Of a DNA stretch of 64,000 bases, positions 49,415-59,560 are shown piece after piece. The position numbers were made by a program, and so were the translations under genes. Below the pieces are notes generated by a model. The model had not been told where the DNA came from. It made no database searches and worked only from the letters and a program-made list of their open reading frames with translations. Each line of letters starts with the position of its first letter. Positions within the stretch are counted from its first letter, which is position 1. The DNA lies in assembly GCA_024449915.1 (NCBI GenBank), contig JAMZAV010000094.1, positions 372,001-436,000 on the forward strand, written 5' to 3'. This DNA comes from Sweltsa coloradensis. Taxonomy: Eukaryota > Arthropoda > Insecta > Plecoptera > Chloroperlidae.

Positions 49415-49555
49415 ATGAAAGGGATAAAGTGACAATTTGATTTGCCTTAACGACTGAAGAAAATCTTTACTCAGGATTGCCGGTGGCGGGATTCGATTCC
49501 GTGACCTCCCGAATCAGTCTCACCCGCTGCGCATGAGCTAGCTCTGTCGGTTATA
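49415..49555 (-). mobile_element. Degenerate SINE fragment
   Basis: Contains CCTTAACGACTGAAGAAAAT, CAGGATTGCCGG and GGGATTCGATTCCGTGACCT, the reverse box B and head regions. It directly follows a copy of the dispersed 16-mer GGTGGAGGTGCCGGGT (49399-49414). Confidence 0.65.
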
Positions 49556-51075
49556 TTTACGTACGATGTTTATATCTCGGGGGAAATCTCTGCCAGTACC
49601 ATGCCATGAAAAACTAATAAACTATAGAATTCTATTATTGTCAATTTCGTTACTCGTTTGCATACATAAAATATTGAAGCTAGATGTAAAATATGGTTAT
49701 CAAATGCTACTTTATATTGTGCTTTTTAGATTTAAAACCGACATAAAATATTCTAGTGATAGTATTTTTTAAATTTTTATTTTACACCAGAATCGAATGT
49801 TAGATGTCTAAAGGAGTATTTATTTTGAAAAGAGTATGTTGTACTCAACTTGCACTATTGTGTCATTCATTCTCCGTCTTACTCCGACACAATACCCGAT
49901 AATAACCCTAAGAAGTCTTGGGATGTCACTGCTGGCTGATTGAAGCAGTGGCGGATGTAGCTGTAGCACTGACTTGTAGGGAAAGGTGGGAGATTTATTC
50001 AAAGTATTACGATCTTTGGGCGTCTTCCACTGCTAGGACAATGGTTTTTAACTTAAAGAGAGGAAGCAGTATCAAGTGGTCTCAGACATTTAAATTGCTT
50101 TTTATGTTAATTTTTTTTCATATGGTGTATACAATATTTTTTTGTAACATTGAAAGTAGTAGCCCATCCAGGAATAGCAATGGGAGAGATGGGAGATATT
50201 TGCAAAACCAGTATCCCTGAATTGATGTGATTTAGCAACCTGTCGACTATAATATTTTTTGCGTTAATATTTGTTTTTATCGCAATACCGACGTAAACAG
50301 ACTGGCTAATCGTGCCAGCTAATTCCACTGAGCAAGCAGTAGAGCTGCGGTGCAGCGAGCAAATAGGAAATGGGTCTCGTTCTGGTTAAGTTTGGTTGAA
50401 AATGTGTTTACAACCGCGGCATGGGAAACCGAGGTATACCGTCAGTAAACAAATCCTTCGGGGTATAATATCGCCAGCCAGCCACGTCCGTCGCGAACCA
50501 CGTAGAGTAGATCTATTGGTGTCATTGAGTATATAGTTTGGTTAGAGAACCAACGCCCACGGCCGGTTATCTACCGCGCCGTACCGCCTGACATACGCTA
50601 GTCGATTACAGAGCGCTGATCTGTGCGTACGTCATTAGTCAGGACAAGGTCAGGACGACAATGTACAATGTACTACCCGACTAACATGTGTTCGGCGATA
50701 CAACTTGCAACGTGGTAGGAAACAGGACATTAGGGTAGAGACTCTATTCACACTTTAAACTTAATGAAATAGTATGAATGAAACCATTACGAAACATTGT
50801 CGCATTGAGAAGTCAAGAACTACACCACATTGCACTTGTACCGGACTCGCTTCAGTGAATGCTCGATAAATGGAATACAACCAAAGAAATTGGGTGCTGA
50901 AGATGCCATATTAAATCTTAGCTATTATATAGTCCTAGGAGCTCTCAGCAAACAATTAAGCTCATTACAATATCTGTCTACAGATGGCACTGATACAACA
51001 ACATTGTGTAGAGAGCCTACACAAGAGAGCGGCCATACATAGTGCTTCCGGCCTCCATGTTTTTGCCAAACCATT

Positions 51076-52080
51076 TTTAGACGAGTGAGCGAAGCGAACG
51101 AGGATTCTGTTACGCTCTACTCGATCGGGCCTTGGCCGTGAGCATTGTCAAATGTATGTATGTTTGTCTGTCCATACGGCCGAACGGCCAAATAGATTGA
51201 GCTGAAATTTTAAACACACATCCGTGACCAGGTAACTGAGAACTGCTAACAAAATGAGCAATATCTGTTGCGATTTAAGCTCGCAAGAAATAAAAATGTG
51301 AAAAATTTGAACTTAGATTGCAAATGTTTAAAATACCCATTAGTAAAATAGAACACAGCCTGTGAAAGTTTGCGATCTGATGAACCAAGTAAATGTTTTA
51401 TTATTATTTTGTTTTCATTTCTTCTGTCATTCTGTAAACGATGCTGGCTATCAAGGATACTATTATACACTTCGTTTGGGCTGGTGATGATCTACAAGAA
51501 ACAGTGCGACGTATTTTATCTCGCAAACATCAGCTGGTAAGTAGGGTAGTATCTAGGTGCCCGTTAGGGCGCCGCAGCCAAGCCGCGGTGCGCTACACAC
51601 TCAAGCACCTTATACACCAAGCAGAGTTGGGGTGATTTCGAGGTGTTACCCAGCCGTCATGTAACGTGATGTGAACTTGAAAACTATCAAAATCGAGGGG
51701 ATTTAGGTACCTGACAACACATGCCAAATTTTATTGGGGTACGATTATTCCTTCTTGGTGAAAAAATGGCTTGAAACATGCTCAAAATCACTTTAAGGAT
51801 GTTAGCTACTGCCTACTACTGCCTACTACTGCCTACTACTGCTACTGCTAACATCTAATACGTCGGCCCGCGATTCTGACCAGACGGGTGGGACTACAAT
51901 GTTCATATTTTACATGGACATTAAGGTTATAGAAATATAGTCTCTTTTGAAAAAAAAAGTTGAAAAAGTTTGTTGGAAGAAATAAAGGTTTTAAAATAAG
52001 CCTTAAACACTTGGCATACAATCAACAAGTAACCATAGTTACTTGACACTTGTTGACGGTATAAGCAGAGTTAGGCGGGA
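51076..52080 (+). mobile_element. Degraded Helitron-like composite
   Basis: Begins TTAGACGAGTGAGCGAAGCG, the family's 5' motif variant, and toward its right end carries the internal unit found in other copies (CGATTCTGACCAGACGGGTG, CATGGACATTAAGG, 51871-52000) and CAAGTAACCATAG. No clear CTAG end is seen. A short (CTACTGC)n array lies at 51806-51849. Left flank 50995-51068 is itself a repeat, found inverted at 55917-55979. Confidence 0.45.
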
Positions 52081-53236
52081 AAGTGCGATACGTAAACAAA
52101 TAGCGGACATTTAAAATTTTTCTTCTTTGTGTGGAACGAGAAAAGGTGTCATTATACTCTCATAAAACAAATCAGAAACCGTCCCTGGCCTAGGCCCAGA
52201 TGTGGAAAATTATTTATAATGCAAAAGTGTAGGTCTAAAGTTCCATTTGGCTATAGGACTAGTAAAATTCATACTTACATTACATGTTTGACAAGCCTAG
52301 CCAACCCTATGCCAGCACAACATTGTTCTGATATGAACTTGCTCAACTGTTTGTTTACATAATTGCAACAATCAAATCATTTCATACAACTTGTCTTTCG
52401 ATTGGCCCGCGTTTATGAAGGCACTGCCATCTAGAATAAATATAGAACTTTTTCAAGCTTTTTGCTACACGCAAATCTTTTTAAAGTGTTTGGATTTCGT
52501 GATACTCTTTCAACCATATACATCCTATATAATTGGCTAGACCAGCAGTCGGTGGTCCACTTCCGGTACAATTAGAAGCCATCTGAAAATGACAGTTTAC
52601 ATGTTAATCAAATGGGAGCGATTTGTGGCCAAATAGTTCTCAAGATTGCCGCCAGGTTGACAGGTAAGCATACTAGCCTTTAACACCAAATGATTACTAA
52701 ATTCCCTTATGCAATCACTTCGTATTGTTTCTTTTGTTTAATACCATGCTGCACAAGCTAAAACCATATCAAACAATCCAGTAAAATACTTTATTGCATT
52801 AAAAAAGCATAAATTAAAACACCAAATCGCCATCTTGAAATGGGCCGGTTGAGTCTTCAATTTGCTACGCTCGCGCCTGTGCGGAGGTATAGGAGACTGC
52901 TAATCTAGCCTACTATAGGGGTTTAATATCAATGCTTTCAACTCACAACCCATGACGTTTTCCACGATACCGTTCAAGAATACCAATTCCTTCGAAAACG
53001 AAAACGACTTCGTTTTCAAATTGCGTTTTCAACTCATCTCCCACGAACTCAAGAATTGGGGTCCAGTCCTTATACCGTCGTTATACCATGGTTATACCAC
53101 CTATACCCAGGATGTTCATGAATCCGGGTCTAGATATTTTACATCCTATATTGTTACTGCTAATACCATAGAATTTAAATCAACTTTGATAAAAATATTA
53201 TATTTTAGCAAATAATTTTGTAATGGAACTTGAAAA

Positions 53237-53633
53237 AGTAATGAGATCACACACATAACAAAAACTTGTAGAAATACAGCCAAACCTTACACACTCAAAA
53301 GGAATGAGATCTAAAAAAAGGGCCAAGCTCATCTACCCTTCCACATAAACGTACAGTGTCCCATAACAGCATCCTCGAAAAGCTTGGCAAAATAGAATTT
53401 GCATGTTATTACGTTTAAATTAATTAGAAAACAAGAACTTGGATAAACTATTACGTTAAATTAAAAATCGCAAATTCTATTTTGCCAAGCCTTTCGAGGA
53501 TGCTGTTATGGGACACTGTACGTTTATGTGGAAGGGTAGATGAGCTTGGCCCTTTTTTTAGATCTCATTTCCTTTTGAGTGTGTAAGGTTTGGCTGTATT
53601 TCTACAAGTTTTTGTTATGTGTGTGATATTACT
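53237..53633. repeat. Foldback element: 165-bp near-perfect inverted repeat
   Basis: Arms 53237-53402 and 53470-53633 are reverse complements with only a few differences (one small indel near AATGAGATC), separated by a 67-bp AT-rich loop. The arms include GAATTTGC/GCAAATTC, the block GTGTCCCATAACAGCATCCT and its mirror, and GGGCCAAGCTCATCTACCCT. As RNA it would fold into a long, almost uninterrupted duplex. It sits directly against the GC-rich repeat at 53634. Confidence 0.95.
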
Positions 53634-53884
53634 TTCCGAAACTAGAATGCGAGCTCTGGCAGTCGTTGTCGGGGACCCCCATATTCTCTGACGACCTTCC
53701 CAACGACGACGACCAGGACAAAACGAACGATGACAAAGACGATGACGACCACGACGCGAGAACCCTCCCTTTTCTTTCACCTTTACCCGTGGCTATTTCT
53801 GACCAGCACCAGCATGGGATTTTCCTCCCTATATCCTCTAGGTAAGAGTGGTGATTTTTGACCTAGCGGTTGTCGCACCCTTAA
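53634..53884 (-). mobile_element. Inverse copy of the TTAA-flanked GC-rich repeat
   Basis: The - strand reads TTAAGGGTGCGACAACCGCT at one end (53884) and continues through the block CCCCGACAACGACTGCCAGA to CTAGTTTCGGAAAGTAAT. It is homologous to 54038-54290 and 21365-21600. With the copy at 54038 it forms an inverted pair with about 150 bp between arms. Its other end abuts the foldback element 53237-53633. Confidence 0.6.
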
Positions 53885-54037
53885 TCCAAACTAAAACTAA
53901 ATTGGGACGTATGGGACCAGCCTTTTTTCATAATAGGACGACGACAAACGGTTGACGCACCCTGAAACCAAAAAAACTATAAACCACTTTCTCTGTTCGC
54001 CTAGGCCTAATTATTTTATTTTTTGGGTTCATTTGGA

Positions 54038-54697
54038 TTAAGGACGCGTCAACCGTTAGGTCATAATGCACGACTCTAGCCTAGGGGATGGGGAGGAGTG
54101 GCCCATGCTGGTCAGAACCAGCCATGGGTAAGGGGAGGAAGGGGGATTTCTCACGTTGTGGTCGTCATTGTCTTTGTCATCGTTCGTTGTGTCATTGTCA
54201 CCGTAGTCGGGGAGGTCGTCAAGGGAAGGGGGAGGTGTCCCCGACGACGATTGCCAGAGCTCGCCTCTGGTTTTGGGGAGTATAATATACTTCCCTCTTA
54301 TTAGCTGATGTTTGCGAGGTGGACCTTTTCTCTTGAATCGCCTTTTACGATTAGCAGAGCCATGCTCTGGGCCAATTCTACCCCGAGCCCAGACGGAATC
54401 GTCTTTAATTTTTCATACATTGACGCTGGAGGAAGTAGGCCTACCTGTTCTAAGGGTCATACACCGGCCGTTCCATTTAGCCTAGGTTTTGTAGCCTATC
54501 TGTTCAAAAGGGGTCTGTGACCACAAATGTTTGTATAAAGATTATACTAGGCAAACGCCAAAGTCGTTGTTAGACGAGTGAGTGAGCCATGTGTTGAGTA
54601 CCCGCTAACATTACTTTTCTTCCCCCTACCTTAGACCTCCCTAGCCTATCATTGGCTAAAGTGGCGCATTATGGCCGGACAGTTGACGTGCCCTTAA
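54038..54697 (+). mobile_element. TTAA-flanked GC-rich MITE with about 44-bp inverted ends
   Basis: Left end TTAAGGACGCGTCAACCGTT (54038) and right end ...AGTTGACGTGCCCTTAA (54697) are imperfect inverted repeats extending to GCATAATG/CATTATGC and TCTAGCC/GGCTAAA. The TTAA at both ends fits a piggyBac-type target, an inference from the tetranucleotide only. The body is GC-rich with GACGAC/GTCGTC-type runs and no transposase. Confidence 0.62.
54545..54610 (-). mobile_element. Helitron-like 3' end, inverse fragment
   Basis: Reads ACTAGGCAAACGCCAAAGTC then GTTGTTAGACGAGTGAGTGA; mirrored at 55715-55778. Together they bracket the element at 54723-55673 as an inverted pair. Lies inside the TIR-bounded MITE 54038-54697. 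Confidence 0.55.
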
Positions 54698-54722
54698 ACT
54701 TAAAAACTTAAAAACCCTATTA

Positions 54723-55673
54723 TTGGATGAGCGAAGCGAAGACTTCAATTTCACTGACCCCCCAAAAAATTTAGCTCGGTTGTTTTTTTGTTTGTTTTTT
54801 GTTTTTTTGTTTTTTTTTGTTTTTTTGTCTGTTTGTTCGCACGATTCCGGGCAAACGGCATATGCGATCTTGATGAAAATTGAAGGGGACCTTCGAAATC
54901 TCTGAACTTAGACGTGCCACGTTTTGGGTACAATCGAAGAAATATTTCTCATGAATATCGCACTTTTACGATTTTTTTCGATTTTTAGTGCGATATTTTC
55001 GAGACATTTGGGCCGATTCTGACCAAACGGGTAGGGCTACAACGTTCATATTTCACATGGACATTAAGGTAATGGTTATGTATTGCTTTCTGAAAGAAAA
55101 AGTTGAAAAAGTTAGCCAGAATCTATAGAAATAAAGCTTTTAATATAAATTTTTTGACTTTTTGTGCGATATTTTCGTGTCATTTGGGTCAATTCTGATC
55201 AAACGGGTGAGGCTACAACTTTCATATTTCACATGGACATTAAGGTAATGGTGATGTATTGCTTTCTGAAAGAAAAAGTTGGAAAAGTTAGTTAGAATCT
55301 ATAGAAATAAAGCTTTTAATATAAGTTTTTTGACTTTTAGTGCGATATTTTCGTGCCATTTGGGCCAATTCTGACCAAACGGGTGGGCCTTCAACGTTCA
55401 TATTATACATGGACATTAAGGTTATGGTGATGTAGTACCTTTTAAAAGAAAAAGTTGAAAAAGATAGCCAGAATCCATAGAAATAAAGCTTTTAATATAA
55501 GTTTTTACGGTAAATAATACCAATTGACAGGTAACAAAAGAAATTTGACAACAATCACTTACAATGCGTAGGTAGCAAAACAAAGCACTTGCAAAAGTAA
55601 AGATATCCCACCCAAACTAAAAACTTTAAAAAGCTCATCCATCAACGCGGCGGGACTTTAGCGTTTTCCTAGT
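54723..55673 (+). mobile_element. Helitron-like element with three internal tandem units
   Basis: A|TTGGATGAGCGAAGCGAAG at the start, GCGTTTTCCTAG|T at the end. Internal units of about 175 bp, each with TTTTCGTGCCATTTGGGCCA-like and CATGGACATTAAGGTAATGG blocks, start near 54986, 55161 and 55339. The same unit occurs once in the copies at 37218 and 56072. A T/G-rich tract (TTTTTTGTTTG) at 54781-54835 replaces the microsatellite of other copies. Confidence 0.78.
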
Positions 55674-55714
55674 TTATACCACAATATAATTACCTAACTT
55701 AAATCCAATTAATG

Positions 55715-55778
55715 TTCACGGGTACTCAACACGTGGCTCTCTCACTCGTCTAACAACGACTTTGGCGTTTCCCTAGTT
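55715..55778 (+). mobile_element. Helitron-like 3' end fragment
   Basis: Reads CACTCGTCTAACAACGACTT then TGGCGTTTCCCTAG followed by T. It is an inverted counterpart of 54545-54610 (matching through GTTGAGTACCCG). Only a 3' terminus is recognisable. Confidence 0.55.
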
Positions 55779-55779
55779 T

Positions 55780-55913
55780 AGTTTCGTCAACTGCAGTAAA
55801 AGTAAACAAATTTTTGAAACAGACGTAAAAAAGTTGGTCTGTTGTAGGCCACATTTGTTTTTCAAGTCTGTTTCAAGCCAAATTTGTTTACTTTTACGGC
55901 AGTTGACGAAACT
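55780..55913. repeat. Foldback with about 50-bp arms
   Basis: AGTTTCGTCAACTGCAGTAA at 55780 and TTACGGCAGTTGACGAAACT at 55894-55913 are the outer ends. Arms share AAAAGTAAACAAATTT and GAAACAGAC. It adjoins the Helitron-like 3' end at 55715-55778. Confidence 0.85.
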
Positions 55914-56021
55914 AAAAAATGATTTGGCAAAAACATGACGGTCAGAAGCACTGTATGGCCGCTCTCTTGTGTAGGTTAATATAGGCTAGGTGTTATAGGC
56001 TCGCTAAACATTGGTGAATGC

Positions 56022-57040
56022 AGCGCTCCACGTGACCTGATGTGTTACTACGAAGTGTAAGAGTGAGGTTATTGGATGAGCGAAGCGAAGACTTCAATTT
56101 GACTTTGTGTTTTTTTGTTTGTTTTTTACTTACGTTACCCCAAGAAAAATAGCTCGGGTGTTTTGTTTTTGTTAGTTTTTTTGTCTGTTTGTTCGCTCTC
56201 TACCGGGAAAACGGCATATGCGATCTTGATGAAAATTGGAGGGGACCTTCGAAATCTCTGAACTTAGAGCTGTATTGTTTTTGGGTACAATCGAAGAAAT
56301 ATCTTTTACGATTTGTCTCGATTTTTAGTGCGATATTTTCATGATATTTGGCAAACGGCTACTCCGATATTGATGAAACGATAAAGAAAAAACTATAAAG
56401 GAACGTTTAAAATCACTGAAATCATATATGGTTATGATTTTAGAGACATTTGGAAAAATATTTCTTATAGAAATCGTACCTTTACGATTTTTTCTTCGGT
56501 TTTTAATACGATATTTTCGTGATATTTGGGCCGATTTTGGCCAAACGGGTGGGGCTACAACGTTCATAATTTAATTGACATAAATATGATGGTGATGTAG
56601 TGCCCTTTTGAAAGAAAAAGTTGAACACATTGGTAAAAATTCATAGAAAAAAAGGTTTTAATGTAAGCCTTTTACAGGTGTATAATTAACAAGTAACAAG
56701 TAACTATAGAAAAAGAAAGGAGATTCCACATAAAAACGTAATAATTGGACAGAAATATTCCAAAAAAAAGGCTCATCCATCAACGCGACTGGAAAAAGCG
56801 TTCGCGAAGCGGCCTAGTGTTATAACAAGGTTCATCTGTTCCCCGCAGGTGCTTGCTACGCCGAGTTCGGGGTCCGCGTCCCTCACACGAGCGGTTCAGC
56901 TGAGTGCAGCGCTCCACGTGCCCTGATGTGTTACTACGAAGTGTAAGAGTGAGGTTATGTTATAACAAGGTTCATCTGTTCCCCGCAGGTGCTTGCTACG
57001 CCGAGTTCGGGGTCCGCGTCCCTCACACGAGCGGTTCAGC
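56022..57040 (+). repeat. Tandem duplication of the exon-3 acceptor region, first copy split by a Helitron-like element
   Basis: A unit of about 135 bp begins GCAGCGCTCCACGTG, crosses the splice acceptor CCCCGCAG and ends 52 bases into the exon at GCGGTTCAGC. Copy B is continuous (56904-57040). Copy A is 56022-56071 plus 56818-56900, interrupted by the 746-bp element at 56072-56817. The two copies differ by very few bases. Copy B joins the rest of the exon; copy A runs from its exon piece straight into copy B's intronic part. Confidence 0.93.
56072..56817 (+). mobile_element. Helitron-like element with an empty site preserved nearby
   Basis: Inserted between A (56071) and T (56818) in the first copy of the exon-3 acceptor duplication. 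The second copy keeps the uninterrupted target GTGAGGTTA|TGTTATAAC (56949-56966), so the ends are fixed directly: 5'-TTGGATGAGCG and GCGGCCTAG-3', 746 bp, no target duplication beyond an ambiguous T. The 3' part holds the hairpin AACGC...GCGTT. The family's usual GCGGCGGGACTTAAGCG is replaced by GCGACTGGAAAAAGCG. Confidence 0.82.
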
Positions 57041-57219
57041 GTACATGTACAGCTACGTCACTGTCGGGGAGTTCATCGCGTTCGTAATTGGCTGGAACAT
57101 GGTGCTCGAGTATCTGATTGGTACATCAGCCTGCGCATGTGCGCTCAGTGCGTGTTTCGACACGTTAGCCAACGGTGCCATCAGTCAAGCTACAGCTGAA
57201 GCCGTGGGGACGTTTTTTG
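56989..57219 (+). CDS. SLC7A14: SLC7A14/SLC7A4-like transporter, third coding exon (TM2 end-TM3)
   Basis: The exon encodes about 77 residues: [20 protein letters not shown], then TM3 ([20 protein letters not shown]) and [41 protein letters not shown] and GWN..LEY.IGT are signature blocks of the cationic amino acid transporter family in the TM2-TM3 region. The acceptor is CCCCGCAG (56981-56988) and the donor is TTTG|GTAAGT at 57219/57220. It leaves phase 1, so the coding sequence continues in an exon beyond this window; vertebrate SLC7A14 has about 770 residues. An earlier copy of the acceptor plus the first 52 exon bases sits at 56841-56900, but its frame reaches TAA at 56944-56946 without any donor. 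The downstream copy is therefore taken as functional. Likely role: membrane transport of (cationic) amino acids, possibly in an internal compartment as proposed for SLC7A14. Confidence 0.93.
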
Positions 57220-57716
57220 GTAAGTCATATATTTTGTCAATTATGAATTATATAATCATAATATTTTTATCATTTATCTCATTTTAAGGTTATTCACATT
57301 TTAAATGTGCCATTGTGTGCCATCATCATTTTTTTCAACGTTTCAGAAATCGAATTAAACATTTGATTGGAAAAAGGCATAAATGTCGTTGAATCTATCT
57401 TTATTTTGTTGTACACGGTGAGAGTCATTTAGAAGTAGAACGATCAAATTTGTTCATCTAACGATTGCACAGATTCCCAAGTGCTGCCACTGCCATCATT
57501 AACGCAAGCAGTACCTGCTTAAATGTATTTACAATTGAGTTTTTCATTCTCTTGTTTCAATTTGAAAGTTTTAATGAGTTTTATAAAATGGCCACTCTCT
57601 TAGTGTTGGATAATCAGCATCCCCCAGTTGCTCCACTTTCAATTTACAGGAATGTAACAACTATTTAAAAACATTCTTCTTAGTCTAAACTGGTTACCAT
57701 TGTTATTTTAAAAATT

Positions 57717-57882
57717 ATTTGGACTACAATTTAAACAGTTATGCTTGTTTTAAAAGGTTATATTAACAGAATGTCATTGTTAAAATGTGTTATTTTAAAA
57801 AATTAATATTGTAATGTCGAACAACATTCTGTTAAAATAACCTTTTCAAAAAAAAAAAAAAACATAACTGATTAGTCCAAAT
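57717..57882. repeat. Foldback / MITE with about 60-bp imperfect arms
   Basis: Left ATTTGGACTA...CAGTTATG...AAAAGGTTATATTAACAG and right TTGTTCGACATT-side mirror ...CTGTTAAAATAACCTTTTC...CATAACTGATTAGTCCAAAT. A 16-base A-run interrupts the right arm. Confidence 0.8.
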
Positions 57883-59434
57883 GAACATAAAATTAATGTA
57901 TTAACTCTCACACAATTCTCAAGAGTTTTTAAGAAACTAATTATTATTTTTATGAATATTTTGTTCAGCATGGTATTTTTCAATTACAGAAATAGGAACA
58001 TCAACAGTACTGATATTTGAGGAACTATAACATTTTGAAAGGTAGTGTTTTATTTTAGATTAACTAAATTTTGTCTGTCTCAACTTGTTGTTCAGTTCAC
58101 AAAGTAATTGGCTCACCATCAATTCATTTGAATCGTTTCTCAAAGAATTGTTTTACTTTCACTATATTATTTGCCTACAAACATCGAAAATCCGTATTTA
58201 TTTATTATTTTGTACTTATTATATCATACACATATTTTGGCCAACGCTTTTATTTTTAGAAACTAAATAGAAGAGATATTCTTTTAGGGAGAAATCTATG
58301 AAAATGTTAAATTGTATTTATTTTTGTTTTTAAATGCACCCAGCTTGGGAGTTATGAAATAGGCCTGAGTTATTCGGTATATCAAAATTCAAATTTGTAG
58401 CAGACATAACACTGTAACACAACTTGATATGATTCAATTGTACTAACAAGCTATTAAGTATTTAAGCATACACACACGAGCTTTGAAACCTGACAGATAC
58501 GTCGTGTACTAGATTAGTGATACAGTTTCTGTCTGTTTGTAACGACAAACACACTTATTAAGGCAACACTCGCTACAAAGAAACAGCGAGAGAGAAAACG
58601 TCTGTGACAAACGTGCTTCATCCCAGTCTAGACAAAACTACAAAGCAACTGGCAAACAAATCTAATGAAGGATTGCTCAGCTTCAGTACATAACGTGATA
58701 CAGGAGACAGGGGCTTTTGTTAAGCTCGCTTGCTGCTTTGGGATTTACCTTATAATTAATTACAGCCACGTGATTAACGGCAGTATGGCGTTATTTCATC
58801 AGAATAGCCAAGTGGTTAATGCTCTACGCTTAGCCTTTGAAGTAGCTAAGTAGCTAAGGTAGCTACCAAACCATTAACTGGTGATGTTTTGTACGAGGCT
58901 GCAATGTGCCAGATATAGGTTATTTGATAGATCATGTTTTTGTACTAAATGGCGCTATAATAATTCATAACCCTTGTTTCTTTATCTAAAAATGTGTAAA
59001 ACAACTTTTAAACCACACGCTGAAAATTAAACATGCTTCTAAATGGACATTTTTCAAATCGAAGCAAAATTTATTACGATTAGTCCCTCATAACCTAGAT
59101 TTTCTGACAAGTATGATGTTTTTCAGCCCAACTTAGACAAGGCGATGTCTGAAAACAGATTGGTTTCCAGAACATTACAGCTATAAATAATTAATGTTGC
59201 CTCTAGAAAAATGCCATTGCATAAAACTTTGAATAATGTATCATCATATTTCAGTTTGCAAATTTGTTTGCTTGTTTGAATTTTTTGGAGATACAATATA
59301 TATTTAGCATAGTTTGAAACTTTTGAAAACGTTCCTAAATTCACTCATTTCATTTTTGATTAGACGTTACATGGTTGAAACAATTTGCTCTAAGAACAGA
59401 TGACGCGTGACTAAAAGAATGGTTTATGTTTTTT

Positions 59435-59560
59435 TCTTAAGTCGTTAATGCAAATGCAAGGGATTTTGTCCTCTTAATTAGCCCTCGGACATACCCTTTA
59501 CAATTGTCCGAATCCGAATCCAACATACCTATAGCTAGTCTACATGCATTGCACCCTGGA
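59435..59560 (+). mobile_element. SINE body/tail fragment without head
   Basis: CGTTAATGCAAATGCAAGGG, AGCCCTCGGACATACCC and TTGCACCCTGG match the downstream half of the SINE at 61422. The tRNA-like head is absent, consistent with 5' truncation on insertion or decay. Confidence 0.6.

Larger units (their letters stand above)
31131..56988 (+). other. Second coding-region intron (about 25.9 kb), GC-AG type
   Basis: The intron begins GCAAGT directly after CAG and ends CCCCGCAG. A GC donor is required because it restores the conserved [10 protein letters not shown] reading frame; the next GT at 31135 would add five bases and break it. GC-AG introns normally have the near-perfect AG|GCAAGT seen here. 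The intron contains the Gypsy-type LTR element (antisense), an inverted duplicate, SINEs, a foldback and the Helitron-like cluster. The stretches 31720-33170, 36360-36930, 43380-45170, 45810-47850 and 49570-50400 hold nothing I can name. Confidence 0.75.

Noticed and set aside
56841..56946. Upstream acceptor and exon piece as the true third exon
   Set aside because: It reaches TAA without a splice donor; the downstream copy continues into conserved TM3.
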